Shown one piece after another: positions 37,293 through 46,426 of a stretch of DNA of 64,000 bases. The translations under genes were made by a program, and so were the position numbers. Origin of the DNA: Pelomonas saccharophila_A (GTDB lineage Bacteria > Pseudomonadota > Gammaproteobacteria > Burkholderiales > Burkholderiaceae_C); assembly GCF_031458095.1 (NCBI RefSeq), contig NZ_JAVDXU010000002.1:186001-250000 (forward strand), given 5' to 3'. The notes under the pieces were generated by a model. The model saw nothing but the letters and a program-made list of their open reading frames with translations, was not told the DNA's origin and did not search any database. Positions within the stretch are counted from its first letter, which is position 1, and the number at the start of each line of letters is the position of its first letter.

Positions 37293-38242
37293 GCTCGTCG
37301 ATCCTGGTGCTGGGGGGCAGCGGCTTTGTCGGCCGCGCGCTGTGCGAGCAACTGCTGAGGCGCCTGGGCGCCGACGTGCGCATCACCGTGCCGACGCGCC
37401 GCCTGCCCCATGCCCAGGTTGTGCAGAGCCTGCCCGGCGTCACCGTCATCCAGGCCGATGTCTTCAAGGACTTGTCCTCCCTGTTGCCAGGCCATGACGC
37501 CGTCGTCAATCTCGTCGCCATCCTGCAGGGCAGCGCGGCGGCCTTCGAGCATGTGCATGTGGAACTGCCCAAGCGCGTCGCCCATGCCATGAGCCCTGCG
37601 GGTGTCAGGCGCCTTGTGCACGTCAGCGCCCTCGGCGTGGCCGAGCACGCGCCGTCGCGCTATCTGCGCAGCAAGGCCGCCGGCGAGGCGGCGCTGCAGG
37701 TCGCAGCCCAGACCCATCCGCTGGAGCTGACCCTGGTGCGCCCGTCCCTGGTCTTTGGCGACGGCGACAAGAGCGTCAACCTGTTCGCGCGGCTGCAGGG
37801 CCTGTTCCCGCTGATGCCCCTGGGTGGCGCCGATGCGCGCCTGCAACCCGTCTGGGTGCAGGATCTGGCGCGCGCCATCGTCGAGACGCTGCGCCGCCGC
37901 GAGGCCATCGGCCAGACCTACGAGATCGCCGGGCCGCGCGAGCTGACGCTGGCCGAGCTGGTGCGCCTGGCCGGCCGCATCGCCGGCCACGAACGCCCCC
38001 TCCTGCCACTGCCCCATGCGCTGGCCACGCTGCAGGCCCTGTTCATGGAATGCCTGCCCGGCGAGCCCCTGCTGTCGCGCGACAACCTCGCCTCGCTCAG
38101 CGTGCCCAACGTGGCCAGCGGCCAGCTGCCGGGGCTGGCGGAACTGGGCATCCAGGCCAGCTCGCTGGAGGCGGTGCTGCCGACCTATCTGGCGTCCGCG
38201 GGCGGCGTCGCGCGGCTGGATGCCTGGCGCGCCCGGCGCTGA
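37289..38242 (+). CDS. NAD(P)-binding protein, complex I NDUFA9-like
   Basis: 317 residues: an atypical short-chain dehydrogenase fold starting SSILVLGGSGFVGRALCEQL (nucleotide-binding loop), with AVVNLVAILQG, VHVSALGVAEHAPSRYLRSKAAGE (active-site-like Tyr/Lys) and LVRPSLVFGDGDKSVN. This matches the complex-I NDUFA9-like family common in Burkholderiales. Its role is uncertain: quinone or electron-transfer assembly is proposed only by family. Translationally coupled to the transglycosylase gene through a 4-base overlap. Confidence 0.88.
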   Translation: MSSSILVLGGSGFVGRALCEQLLRRLGADVRITVPTRRLPHAQVVQSLPGVTVIQADVFKDLSSLLPGHDAVVNLVAILQGSAAAFEHVHVELPKRVAHAMSPAGVRRLVHVSALGVAEHAPSRYLRSKAAGEAALQVAAQTHPLELTLVRPSLVFGDGDKSVNLFARLQGLFPLMPLGGADARLQPVWVQDLARAIVETLRRREAIGQTYEIAGPRELTLAELVRLAGRIAGHERPLLPLPHALATLQALFMECLPGEPLLSRDNLASLSVPNVASGQLPGLAELGIQASSLEAVLPTYLASAGGVARLDAWRARR

Positions 38243-38271
38243 TCCTCAGGGCCGGACCGCCGCCATGGCAC

Positions 38272-38904
38272 TCAGGCCCCGCGGCTGCGGCGCGCCCTCA
38301 GCATGCCGCCCAGGGCCAGTGCCACCAGCCCGAGGCTCGCTGGCTCCGGGACCGCAAAGCCCGTCAGCCGCACCTCGGACACCGCGTAATAGCCATCGCC
38401 ACTGCGAGCACTGATGCGCACGGCCGTGGCTTCCGTGGCGAGCAGGCCGCCGGAGCGCTCGAACATGCCCGCGGAGCAGCAGCCCGGCGCGTAGGCCCAG
38501 TCGAACCAGTTGCCGCCGGCGTCGCGCAGCGCCAGCCAGTATTCATCGTTGTTGTCGCCCTGGATCGAAGCGAAGTCCACCTTGTACAGGCCGCCGAACT
38601 CGATCGTGATCGTGTTGCTGGCCGAGAGGGGATCATGCGCGTCCCACCACAGGGTGCCGGCTTGCCAGAAGGTGCCGCTGGGCAGGTAGACACCGTCGTT
38701 GACCGTGCTCAAGGCGGCAGCGGGACAGACGGCTTCGGCGCACCACGGAAAGGCCTGGCCTTGCGCGCTCAACTGTCCGAAGACACCGGTGGACGTGATG
38801 GCCTTGCCGGTCGTCAGATCGACCGGGCCGGCAAGCGCCGGGTGGACGGACATCAGCAGCGTGGAAGCCAGCGCGAGGCTGGCAAGGGGTTTGGCAGCGG
38901 GCAT
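38272..38904 (-). CDS. PEP-CTERM sorting-domain protein 2
   Basis: 210 residues: signal peptide (about 1-25), a beta-sandwich-like domain (about 30-180; TITIEFGGLYKVDFASIQGDNND, similar in feel to discoidin-type folds, with CAEAVC and CCSAG Cys pairs) and the sorting tail VPEPASLGLVALALGGML + RARRSRGA. GGAGG 5 bases before the ATG at 38904 fixes the start. Probable exosortase substrate on the cell surface or in the matrix. Confidence 0.87.
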   Translation of the reverse strand: MPAAKPLASLALASTLLMSVHPALAGPVDLTTGKAITSTGVFGQLSAQGQAFPWCAEAVCPAAALSTVNDGVYLPSGTFWQAGTLWWDAHDPLSASNTITIEFGGLYKVDFASIQGDNNDEYWLALRDAGGNWFDWAYAPGCCSAGMFERSGGLLATEATAVRISARSGDGYYAVSEVRLTGFAVPEPASLGLVALALGGMLRARRSRGA

Positions 38905-39076
38905 GGGACCTCCGTGGTTGGGCGGAAATCTACGCCGCGGCGAACCCGGCCGCATCCCGGGAACAAGGGTCCGGGTGCCTACCAATGGATGAACCGGGCG
39001 CATCAATCCCTTGCCCACAGCTCATCCCGCGCGCGCCGACCGGCGCCTAAGCTTCGGCGTCCTATCGAAAGCCCTC

Positions 39077-39757
39077 ATGAAGCTCTATATCGGCAACAAG
39101 AACTACTCGTCCTGGTCCATGCGCAGCGGCGTGCTGCTGGCGGCCTTCGGCATTCCGTTTGAAGAGGTCAAGCTGCGTTTCGACTTCAGCGCAGGTTCGG
39201 AGTGGAATCGCGTCATTGCCAGCGTCACGCCGGTCAAGCGCGTGCCCGTCATCGTCGAGGACGATGGCTTCACCGTCTGGGACACCCTGGCCATCGCCGA
39301 ATACATCGCCGACCGCCACCCCGAACACGCCATCTGGCCGCGCGAGGCCAAGGCCCGTGCCCGCGCGCGCAGCCTGTGCGCCGAGATGCATGCTGGCTTC
39401 ACGCGGCTGCGCACCGTCTGCCCGATGAATATCGAGGTCTTCTTCCCCGATGTGGGCGCCAAGCTCTGGGCCGAGGACGAGGCCCTGCGCGCCGACGTGG
39501 CGCGGCTGGACGCGGCCTGGAGCGATGCGCTGAAGACCAGCGGCGGACCCTTCCTGTTCGGCGCCTTCAGCGCGGCAGACGCCTATTTCGCGCCGGTGGC
39601 CGTGCGGCTGAGCCGCTTCGGCCTGCCCGTGTCGGAAGCCGCCGCAGCCTACCGCGATGCACTGCTGGCCCATCCGGCCGTGGAGGACTGGATTGCCGAC
39701 TCGATGCGCGAGCAGGACTTCATCGTCGAGGACGAGCCTTACCGCAAGAGCCGCTGA
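39077..39757 (+). CDS. Glutathione S-transferase
   Basis: 226 residues. The thioredoxin-like N-terminal domain starts MKLYIGNKNYSSWSMRSGVL with SPVKRVPV-type and WDTLAIAEYIADRHPE (glutathione gamma-Glu site) segments. The all-helical C-terminal domain includes FGAFSAADAYFAPVAVR. The NYSSWS motif places the catalytic Ser or Tyr. It is cytoplasmic and probably detoxifies electrophiles. Two bases upstream of the DUF1272 gene, so likely co-transcribed. Earlier in-frame starts give an unlikely leader. Confidence 0.93.
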   Translation: MKLYIGNKNYSSWSMRSGVLLAAFGIPFEEVKLRFDFSAGSEWNRVIASVTPVKRVPVIVEDDGFTVWDTLAIAEYIADRHPEHAIWPREAKARARARSLCAEMHAGFTRLRTVCPMNIEVFFPDVGAKLWAEDEALRADVARLDAAWSDALKTSGGPFLFGAFSAADAYFAPVAVRLSRFGLPVSEAAAAYRDALLAHPAVEDWIADSMREQDFIVEDEPYRKSR

Positions 39758-39759
39758 CC

Positions 39760-40068
39760 ATGTTGGAGTTGCGTCCCAGTTGTGAACACTGCAATGTCGC
39801 CCTGCCGCCGGAATCGACGGCGGCGCGCATCTGCAGCTTCGAGTGCACGTTTTGTGCGGGCTGCGCTGAGGGGCTGCTGGGCAATGTCTGCCCGAATTGC
39901 GGCGGCGGGTTTGTGCCGAGGCCGGTGAGGCCAGTGCGAAACTGGAAAGGCGGGAACTATCTCGGGGACTATCCGGCGAGGACGGTGCCGAAGCTGAGGC
40001 CGGTGGACCTGGAGGCGCATGCGGCGTTGGTCGCTGCGCTGGGTGGCTTGGCGCCGGAGGAGCGTTAG
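39760..40068 (+). CDS. DUF1272 zinc-ribbon-like small protein
   Basis: 102 residues with a cysteine array PSCEHCNVALPPES, ICSFECTFCAGCAEG and NVCPNCGGGFVPRP, the metal-binding DUF1272 signature. The function is unknown. The C-terminal part after about residue 60 is basic and then helical. It follows the GST gene by 2 bases, and the giant palindrome begins about 40 bases after its stop. Confidence 0.88.
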   Translation: MLELRPSCEHCNVALPPESTAARICSFECTFCAGCAEGLLGNVCPNCGGGFVPRPVRPVRNWKGGNYLGDYPARTVPKLRPVDLEAHAALVAALGGLAPEER

Positions 40069-40106
40069 CGTTAGGACGCTTTGCGACGAACGCTACTGAT
40101 CGATGC

Positions 40107-40672
40107 ATTGCCGGGAGTCCGTCCCGGCGGCCGGGTAACTTTCTTCTGCGGGGCCAGAAGAAAGTCACCAAAGAAGAGGCCCTGAACCGCACACGAGCGC
40201 GATGTCGCCGTGAGCGGCGCGCGAAAACGACCAACGGCGTTGTGGGGAGAAGCGACCCGCTTCGCTCTCGCGTCTGACTTGTCACGAGCATCACAAATCG
40301 CACCGCCTGCCCGTCCGACGCGCGGCTGCACGCCGTGCTCACGATAAGAGCAAACCAATGCGGCGTCGCTCGGGCGACGCGACGAGCATCACCGTTCGGT
40401 GCGTCGCCCCAGCGACGCGGTATTCCCTGATGAGCCCGGCGTGCAGCCGGCGTTAACAGGCGTGAAGGGGCGATGGATGGTGCTCGGCATAGGGACAGCA
40501 GCGAGAGCGCAGCGGGTCGCGTGTGGGCGCCGTCCAATTCCGAGCATCGCGAGCGCGTCATCCCGCTCGAGTGCGGATTGCATTAGCGCTCCTCTTTTGG
40601 TGACTTTTCTCTGGCGCGTCAGAGAAAAGTTACCCGCCATCGCGGGGCGGATTCCCGCGGCACTGCACACGA
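40107..40672. repeat. Giant imperfect inverted repeat, about 560 bp, filling the gap before frmA
   Basis: The 632-base gap between DUF1272 and frmA contains no supported gene. Left arm (40107-40335) and right arm (40437-40672) align in inverted orientation along their length. Each outer part carries a 15-bp hairpin, 40134-40169 and 40599-40634, of the form GGTGACTTTC.. / ..GAAAGTTACC, each with the same G-U pair in element orientation. The centre holds a perfect 13-bp pair (40323-40335 / 40437-40449) enclosing hairpins with GCGTCGC/GCGACGC stems at 40363-40380 and 40401-40418. It looks like two inverted copies of a non-coding repeat. Confidence 0.8.
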
Positions 40673-40700
40673 GTCATGAAGGGCCCAGGCAAAGGCTTCC

Positions 40701-41807
40701 TCAGAACTCCACCACCGAGCGGATGCTCTCCCCGCGCCGCATCAACTCAAACCCCTCGTTGATCCTCTCCAGCGGCAGCTTGTGCGTGATCAGCTCGTCG
40801 ATGCGCACCTTGCCGTCCATATACCAATCCACGATCTTCGGCACATCCGTGCGCCCCCTCGCACCACCAAACGCCGACCCTTCCCACTTCCGCCCCGTCA
40901 CCAGCTGAAACGGCCTTGTCGCGATCTCAGCGCCGGCGGGCGCCACGCCGATGATGATGCTGCGCCCCCAGCCCTTGTGGGTGCACTCCAGGGCCTGACG
41001 CATCAGCTGCACATTGCCGACGCATTCGAAGGAATAGTCCGCACCGCCGTCGGTCAGCTGCACGAGGTGGTCGACGAGATTCGGCACGTCCTTCGGGTTC
41101 ACGAAGTCCGTCATGCCGAACTGCCGCGCCATCGCCTCGCGCGCCGGGTTGATGTCCACGCCGATGATCTTGTTGGCGCCCACCATCTTGGCCCCCTGGA
41201 TGACGTTCAGGCCGATGCCGCCGAGGCCGAAGACGACGACGTTGGCGCCGGCCTCCACCTTGGCCGTGAACAGCACGGCACCGACACCGGTCGTCACGCC
41301 GCAGCCGATGTAGCAGACCTTGTCGAAAGGCGCGTCGGGCCGGATCTTGGCCAGCGCGATGCCGGGCACGACGATATGGTTGGAGAAGGTGCTGGTGCCC
41401 ATGTAGTGGAAGATGGGCTCGCCGTTCAGCGAGAAGCGCGACGTGCCGTTGGGCATCAGGCCCTTGCCTTGGGTAGCGCGAATCGCCTGGCAGAGATTGG
41501 TCTTACGGCTCAGGCAGAACTTGCACTCGCGGCATTCCGGCGTGTAGAGCGGGATGACATGGTCGCCCGCCTTCAGCCAGGGCACCTTGCTCTCCAGCAC
41601 GACACCCGCGCCCTCGTGGCCCAGCACGGCGGGGAAGAGGCCTTCGGGATCGGCGCCCGACAGCGTGAAGTCATCGGTATGGCAGATGCCGGTGGCCTTG
41701 ACCTCCACCAGCACTTCGCCGTCCTTCGGCCCTTCCAGATCCAGGGTCTCGATGGTCAGCGGCTGGCCGGCCTTCCAGGCAACGGCGGCTCGGGTCTGGA
41801 TGCTCAT
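40701..41807 (-). CDS. frmA: S-(hydroxymethyl)glutathione dehydrogenase / class III alcohol dehydrogenase
   Basis: 368 residues. It oxidises S-hydroxymethylglutathione (from formaldehyde and glutathione) with NAD; relatives also reduce S-nitrosoglutathione. Visible: catalytic zinc ligands in GICHTDDFTLSG and LGHEGAGVV, structural zinc Cys residues in CRECKFCLSRKTNLC, the CGVTTG Cys ligand and the GLGGIGLN NAD motif. The ATG overlaps the FUSC stop as ATGA, with AGGAG 7 bases upstream. A formyl-glutathione hydrolase gene is not adjacent. Confidence 0.97.
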   Translation of the reverse strand: MSIQTRAAVAWKAGQPLTIETLDLEGPKDGEVLVEVKATGICHTDDFTLSGADPEGLFPAVLGHEGAGVVLESKVPWLKAGDHVIPLYTPECRECKFCLSRKTNLCQAIRATQGKGLMPNGTSRFSLNGEPIFHYMGTSTFSNHIVVPGIALAKIRPDAPFDKVCYIGCGVTTGVGAVLFTAKVEAGANVVVFGLGGIGLNVIQGAKMVGANKIIGVDINPAREAMARQFGMTDFVNPKDVPNLVDHLVQLTDGGADYSFECVGNVQLMRQALECTHKGWGRSIIIGVAPAGAEIATRPFQLVTGRKWEGSAFGGARGRTDVPKIVDWYMDGKVRIDELITHKLPLERINEGFELMRRGESIRSVVEF

Positions 41808-43918
41808 GAGGCTTCTCCTAGTTGATTCAGGGCGGCGACGAGTTCGCGGGATTCATGGCGGCACAGGCGCAAGCGCCTCAGCAGCCAGGGTGTCAGGTCC
41901 TGCTGACCCAGATGTTCGGGCCAGGCGCCGGCATCGCCGTCGGGAATCTCGGCCGGGTCGGTGCCCGTGGCCGGTTCGCCTTTGAGGATGTCCACGCAGG
42001 CCTTGCGCGCCAGCGGCAGTGCGGTCTCGGCCTTGGCGGCGTCCAGGCGCTCGGTGCGTCTCTGCACCTGGTGCTGCACGGCGCCCAGCAGGGCCATCAG
42101 TCGATAGCCATGGCTCAGGGCCGACTCGATCTCGGCCTCGGGCAGGCGCACGCTCTCGGGTTCCACGCGGGTGCGCTGGGCTGCCGCGGCCAGCGCGGCC
42201 AACGCGGTGTAAGCCTGCTGGCGCGACAGGCGCTGGGCCAGCTGCGCGTCGGCACTCGGGCGCCACTGCAGCATATTGCCGGCATGCCGGGCCAGCGCGC
42301 CGCGCAGTTGCGCGCCCAGGCGCGGCACGACGGCGCGCTCCCAGGAGGGCAGCACGAAGCTGAACAGCCAGGCCAGGCCAGCGCCGATGAAGGTGTCGGC
42401 CAGGCGCTCGCCGATGAAGGGCTGACTGCCCGGCGCCAGCATCAGCGGCTGCAGCAGAGCCATCAGCGTGGCGGCCGTCGCGGCGACGCGGTAGCGGCGG
42501 TTCACATAGGCATGGGCCGTGCCCACCGCCGCGATGAAGCACAGGCTCAACAGCGGCGTCCAGTGCACATGGGCCAGCAGCAGCACCAGCAGGCAGCCCT
42601 GCACGGTGCCGATGATGCGTTCGTTGCGGCGCGACAGCGTCTGCTCGAGGTTGCCGCGCAGCACGACGGCGACGCTGAGCATCAGCCAGAAGGGATGGGC
42701 CGCCCAGGGCAGCATGGCCCCCAGCCAATAGGCGAAGGACAGCGCCAGGGCCGAGCGCAGCGCATGGCGCATGACGCCGGACTGCAAGCTCAGATGCGGC
42801 TTGAGCGCCGCCAGCGGCCAGCCCTCGGGCGACACGAAAGGCGCCAGTCTCTCGGGCGTCCAGGGGCTTTCAGGATCGTCAGCAGCGGCCTGGCGGGCCA
42901 CCATGGCGCTGACGTCGTCCAGCATATGGCGCAGGCGGGACTGCAAGGCCGACACCAGATGGCCGCGCGAATCGCCGGCCGGCGCGCTGACATCGGCCAG
43001 GCGCGTGGCCAGTTGCTGGGCCCAGGCCTCGGCCGACACCTCGGGCAGTGGCGCGCCATAGGCCACGCTGTTGGCCAGGGCCGCCAGCACATCGGCCAGA
43101 TGGCGCAGCGCATCGGCCAGCGCGGCCCGCCACTGGCGGCCGGGGAAGTCCTGGCCCAGCAGCTCGGTGTCGAGGCGGCTGGCCAGCAGCAGGTCGCGCA
43201 GCTCGATGAGGCCGAGCACGAGATCGGTCTGGCGGCGGCTGCGCGGCGAGCGGCGCGCGGCGAAGACCTGGTCGCGCGCGGCCTGCAGGGCATCGGCCAG
43301 CACGACGTCGTCGGCGATGGAGGCGCGGATGCGGGCCTCGGCCCCGCCCACCGCGCCGGCAATGCGCTCGGCACGCGAGCGCAGCCGCTTCTCGGTCGCG
43401 CGCAAAGCGGTGGCCAGGGCCAGCTCGCGCAGGCGGTGGCGCAGCACGACGGCACTGGTGCGCGCCCAGCCCGCATAGACGCAACCGCCCAGGCCCACCC
43501 ACAGTGCATGCTCCAGCGGCGAGGTGGCGCCGGCGGTGCGGTCCCAGGCCATGGCAAACACCATGGCCAGCACGGGCGCGAAGGACAGCGGCCCGGCGCG
43601 CAGGCCCCAGGCCAGGGCCATCAGCGACAGGAAGGTGACGACGGCAATGAGGAGCACCGTCAGCGCCAGGGAATGGTCGGTCAGCCCCACCAGCAGCGTC
43701 ACGACCGCGGCCGCCGCGGCGGCCGGCAGCACCCGGGGCAGCACGCGCTGCGGCGGGTTGGGTACATCGGTCAGGCTGGCGCAGACAGCCCCGCCGACGG
43801 CCGCAAGGCCGGCCGTCTCGCCGAACAGCGCGCCGACGACGACATGCGTGGCCGCGACGCCGAGCGCCACGCTGAGCCCGTTGAGGTGGGCGGCTTCGAG
43901 GCGCTTGAGGAACTTCAC
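41804..43918 (-). CDS. FUSC/YccS-like membrane protein
   Basis: 704 residues with two blocks of membrane helices (about 15-185 and 385-540) separated and followed by cytoplasmic helical regions; the second block begins GVMRHALRSALALSFAYWLG and includes NERIIGTVQGCLLVLLLA, typical of the fusaric-acid-resistance/YccS family. Probable aromatic-acid or other efflux role. The GTG start (43918) overlaps the TPR gene's TGA, and the stop overlaps frmA, so all three are coupled. The start is not an ATG because upstream frames are inside the TPR gene. Confidence 0.85.
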   Translation of the reverse strand: MKFLKRLEAAHLNGLSVALGVAATHVVVGALFGETAGLAAVGGAVCASLTDVPNPPQRVLPRVLPAAAAAAVVTLLVGLTDHSLALTVLLIAVVTFLSLMALAWGLRAGPLSFAPVLAMVFAMAWDRTAGATSPLEHALWVGLGGCVYAGWARTSAVVLRHRLRELALATALRATEKRLRSRAERIAGAVGGAEARIRASIADDVVLADALQAARDQVFAARRSPRSRRQTDLVLGLIELRDLLLASRLDTELLGQDFPGRQWRAALADALRHLADVLAALANSVAYGAPLPEVSAEAWAQQLATRLADVSAPAGDSRGHLVSALQSRLRHMLDDVSAMVARQAAADDPESPWTPERLAPFVSPEGWPLAALKPHLSLQSGVMRHALRSALALSFAYWLGAMLPWAAHPFWLMLSVAVVLRGNLEQTLSRRNERIIGTVQGCLLVLLLAHVHWTPLLSLCFIAAVGTAHAYVNRRYRVAATAATLMALLQPLMLAPGSQPFIGERLADTFIGAGLAWLFSFVLPSWERAVVPRLGAQLRGALARHAGNMLQWRPSADAQLAQRLSRQQAYTALAALAAAAQRTRVEPESVRLPEAEIESALSHGYRLMALLGAVQHQVQRRTERLDAAKAETALPLARKACVDILKGEPATGTDPAEIPDGDAGAWPEHLGQQDLTPWLLRRLRLCRHESRELVAALNQLGEAS

Positions 43919-46323
43919 TTGATCAGCAGCTCCATGACGCGACGCTCGCTGGCCGGCAGCTCGTGCACCGAGAACCAGCCTGACTTCTCGGGCCGGTAGA
44001 CATATTGCGGCGGCGCCTGGGTGGCCATGCGCTGCTTGAGCGGCGCGAGCGCGGCCTGGGCGGCATCGCCCTGCCCCAGGGCCTGCAGCGCCGCGGCCTG
44101 CACGATGACGGCCAGGTCGCTCCACGGGCCGAGCTTGAGGGCCTGGCCAGCATCGCGGCTCGCCGCCGCAGCGTCGCCGTCGACCAGGGCCAGCCAGCCC
44201 TTCAGCGCCAGCGTGTCGGGGTCGGCCGGGTCGAGGATCAGGGTCTCCTTGATCTGGGCCCGGGCCGCCTCGGTGCGGCCGGCGCGCAGCAGATCCAGCG
44301 CATAGTCGCGGCGCAACGGTACGAGGCCGGTGCGCAGGCGCAGCACGGCCTCATATTGCTTGAAGGCCTCGTCCCATTGGCCGCCCAGGGCCAGCGTGGC
44401 GGCGCGGCCCCACAAGGCCTCGGGCTGGTCGCCCTGGTAGGCCAGCACGGCCTGGTAGGCGGCCTGGGCCTGCGCCACATCGCCCAGGCGGCGGTGGTAG
44501 TCGGCCAGCGCGAGGTCGACGCGGAAACGGTCCTCGCCCTTGAGCACATCGACATCGCGCGCCAGGCCGGGCAGCACCTCGGTGGCCAGCGGGCGGCCGC
44601 CATGCCAGAGGGCGTCGGCCACGCCGGTGCGCAGCGCGCCGCTGCGCGGATGGGCGGCCAGGGCGCGCGTGGCCAGCTCGGCGACGGCGACACCGTCGCC
44701 CTCGATGGCCAGTGCATTGAGTTGGGCCGTCAGCGCGCGCTCGTCGGTCGGCGCGAGCTTGAGTGCGCGGGCAAACAACGGCCTGGCCTCAGCCAGCTGC
44801 CCGTCCTCCAGCTTCTGGCTGCCGGCATTGACCAGGGCCACCGGCAGGCTGGCGCGCGTGTCGCGCTGGGCATAGAAGCGCTGGATGGCGGCGCGCAGGG
44901 CCGGGTCCAGTTCGATGAGGCGCTCGCGCACGATCTCGCGGCCGTCATAGGCGTCGCGGCGCGGCGAGGCTTCGGCATTGGCCCCTTCGGCGAAGTATTC
45001 CCACACCGAGCCGCCGGCATAGCGCGACAGGAAGCCGTTGCGGGTCTTCGCATCACGCGCCTTGGCCTGCTGGTACAGCGCCTCGATGCCGCGCGCCTGG
45101 TCGGCCGTCAGCACGCCGTGGACCTGGTGGGTCAGCTCGTGCAGCACGGTGTTGTAGCGGTCGAAGATGCTGCGCTCGACGTCCTCGATGCCGGTGACCG
45201 TGAAGTGGCCGCCCATGCCGCGCACATCGTCCCAGAGGCGCGAGTCGTAGTCGATGCGGGCATCCTTCAGCGCATGGGCCTGAGGCGTCTCGGACAGGCG
45301 CATCCACATCGGCTTGATGAAGTGAGTGGCGCCGCCCTCCACCAACACCGGGATGAAAGCCTTCCACGGCGCGACCGACAGGGCCACGCGCTTCTGGTGG
45401 CGCGGTGACAGCGCCTTCCAGTTCAGCACATAGCGTTCAATGCCGGGCACGACGGGCATGGGCAGGGCGGCAAAGCGGCGCTCGTAGTCGGCGCGGTGCA
45501 CGTCGATCGCAAAGCGCTGCGACTCCAGCGCCTTGGCGGTGATGGCGTGGGCACGGCCCAGCTGAGGGCAGCGCTGCAGCACGGCAAGGCTGAGGGAGAG
45601 CGCCGTGTCGAAGTCGCCCTTCTCGAAGGCATCGGAAGCGCGCCTCACATCGGCCATCAACGGCGCAAAGCCATCGCCCAGGCGTGCCGCGAGCTGGCTG
45701 TAGTTCTCGCGCGCATAGCCGTTGCCGAGCAGGTAGTGGGCGGCTTCGTGATGGCGGTTCAGCGCGACCGCGGCTTCGGCCGCGGCAATCGCGTCCTCGG
45801 TGCGGCCCAGGCGGATCAGCGTGTCGGCGAGTGCTGCCAGGCCGTCGGCCGTGCGCTCGGCGGCAACGCCTGCTTCGAGCTTGTGCAGCGAGGCGTCGAA
45901 CTCGCGCAGCTGGTAGTGGCGCTGGCCCAGGCCGCGCAGGGCCTGCGCCTTGTCGACGGGCCGCGTCGCCCGCGCCAGGGCTTTCTCGAAGCACTGCCTG
46001 GCGCGCTCGAAGTCACGCCGGTCCAGCGCGAGGCGGCCGGCGGCCAGCAGGTCGATGACGTCGGCCTTGTCGTCCGCCAATGCACCGCGCGTTCGGCGAT
46101 CGATGGCCGCGCCATCGTCGCGGGCGAATAGCCATTGGTAGATGACGGCGCGCTCGGCGGCGGCCGGCTGCCTGGCGCGCAGCAGCGCATCGACGTCGGC
46201 ACGCACGGAGGCGTATTGCTGCTCGGTCAGCAGGGTCTGCAGCCGCGCGGTGTCAGTCGCCGCTTGCGCAGCGCTCAGGGTCAGGCAAACGGCCAGGCAA
46301 ACGGCCAGTGGACGCCAAGGCAT
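43915..46323 (-). CDS. Exported TPR protein with gluzincin-like metallopeptidase core
   Basis: 802 residues: signal peptide (about 1-22), TPR repeats (about 85-270), a central domain (270-460), further TPR repeats (475-760), and a C-terminal tail. The central domain has HELTH at 395-399 (YNTVLHELTHQVHG) and WEYFAEGANA at 441-450, so His395, His399 and probably Glu442 form a zinc site as in anthrax lethal-factor-type peptidases. Combination with flanking TPRs is unusual. A protease or peptide-handling role in the periplasm is inferred. First gene of the operon with FUSC and frmA. Confidence 0.78.
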   Translation of the reverse strand: MPWRPLAVCLAVCLTLSAAQAATDTARLQTLLTEQQYASVRADVDALLRARQPAAAERAVIYQWLFARDDGAAIDRRTRGALADDKADVIDLLAAGRLALDRRDFERARQCFEKALARATRPVDKAQALRGLGQRHYQLREFDASLHKLEAGVAAERTADGLAALADTLIRLGRTEDAIAAAEAAVALNRHHEAAHYLLGNGYARENYSQLAARLGDGFAPLMADVRRASDAFEKGDFDTALSLSLAVLQRCPQLGRAHAITAKALESQRFAIDVHRADYERRFAALPMPVVPGIERYVLNWKALSPRHQKRVALSVAPWKAFIPVLVEGGATHFIKPMWMRLSETPQAHALKDARIDYDSRLWDDVRGMGGHFTVTGIEDVERSIFDRYNTVLHELTHQVHGVLTADQARGIEALYQQAKARDAKTRNGFLSRYAGGSVWEYFAEGANAEASPRRDAYDGREIVRERLIELDPALRAAIQRFYAQRDTRASLPVALVNAGSQKLEDGQLAEARPLFARALKLAPTDERALTAQLNALAIEGDGVAVAELATRALAAHPRSGALRTGVADALWHGGRPLATEVLPGLARDVDVLKGEDRFRVDLALADYHRRLGDVAQAQAAYQAVLAYQGDQPEALWGRAATLALGGQWDEAFKQYEAVLRLRTGLVPLRRDYALDLLRAGRTEAARAQIKETLILDPADPDTLALKGWLALVDGDAAAASRDAGQALKLGPWSDLAVIVQAAALQALGQGDAAQAALAPLKQRMATQAPPQYVYRPEKSGWFSVHELPASERRVMELLIK

Positions 46324-46426
46324 TCAGGCAGCTCCGTGAGTGGAGCCGGCATGCTAGGCCCTATTCGCCCCCCTGGCAGTCCAACGCGTTGCCTCACGGC
46401 CCACGAGCAAGCAGGAGCAGTCGGCT

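Noticed and set aside
40389..40670. 93-residue minus-strand open frame before frmA (and a partner frame at 39897-40277)
   Set aside because: Both read through the arms of the giant palindrome; peptides such as KKVTKEE are typical translations of that repeat.
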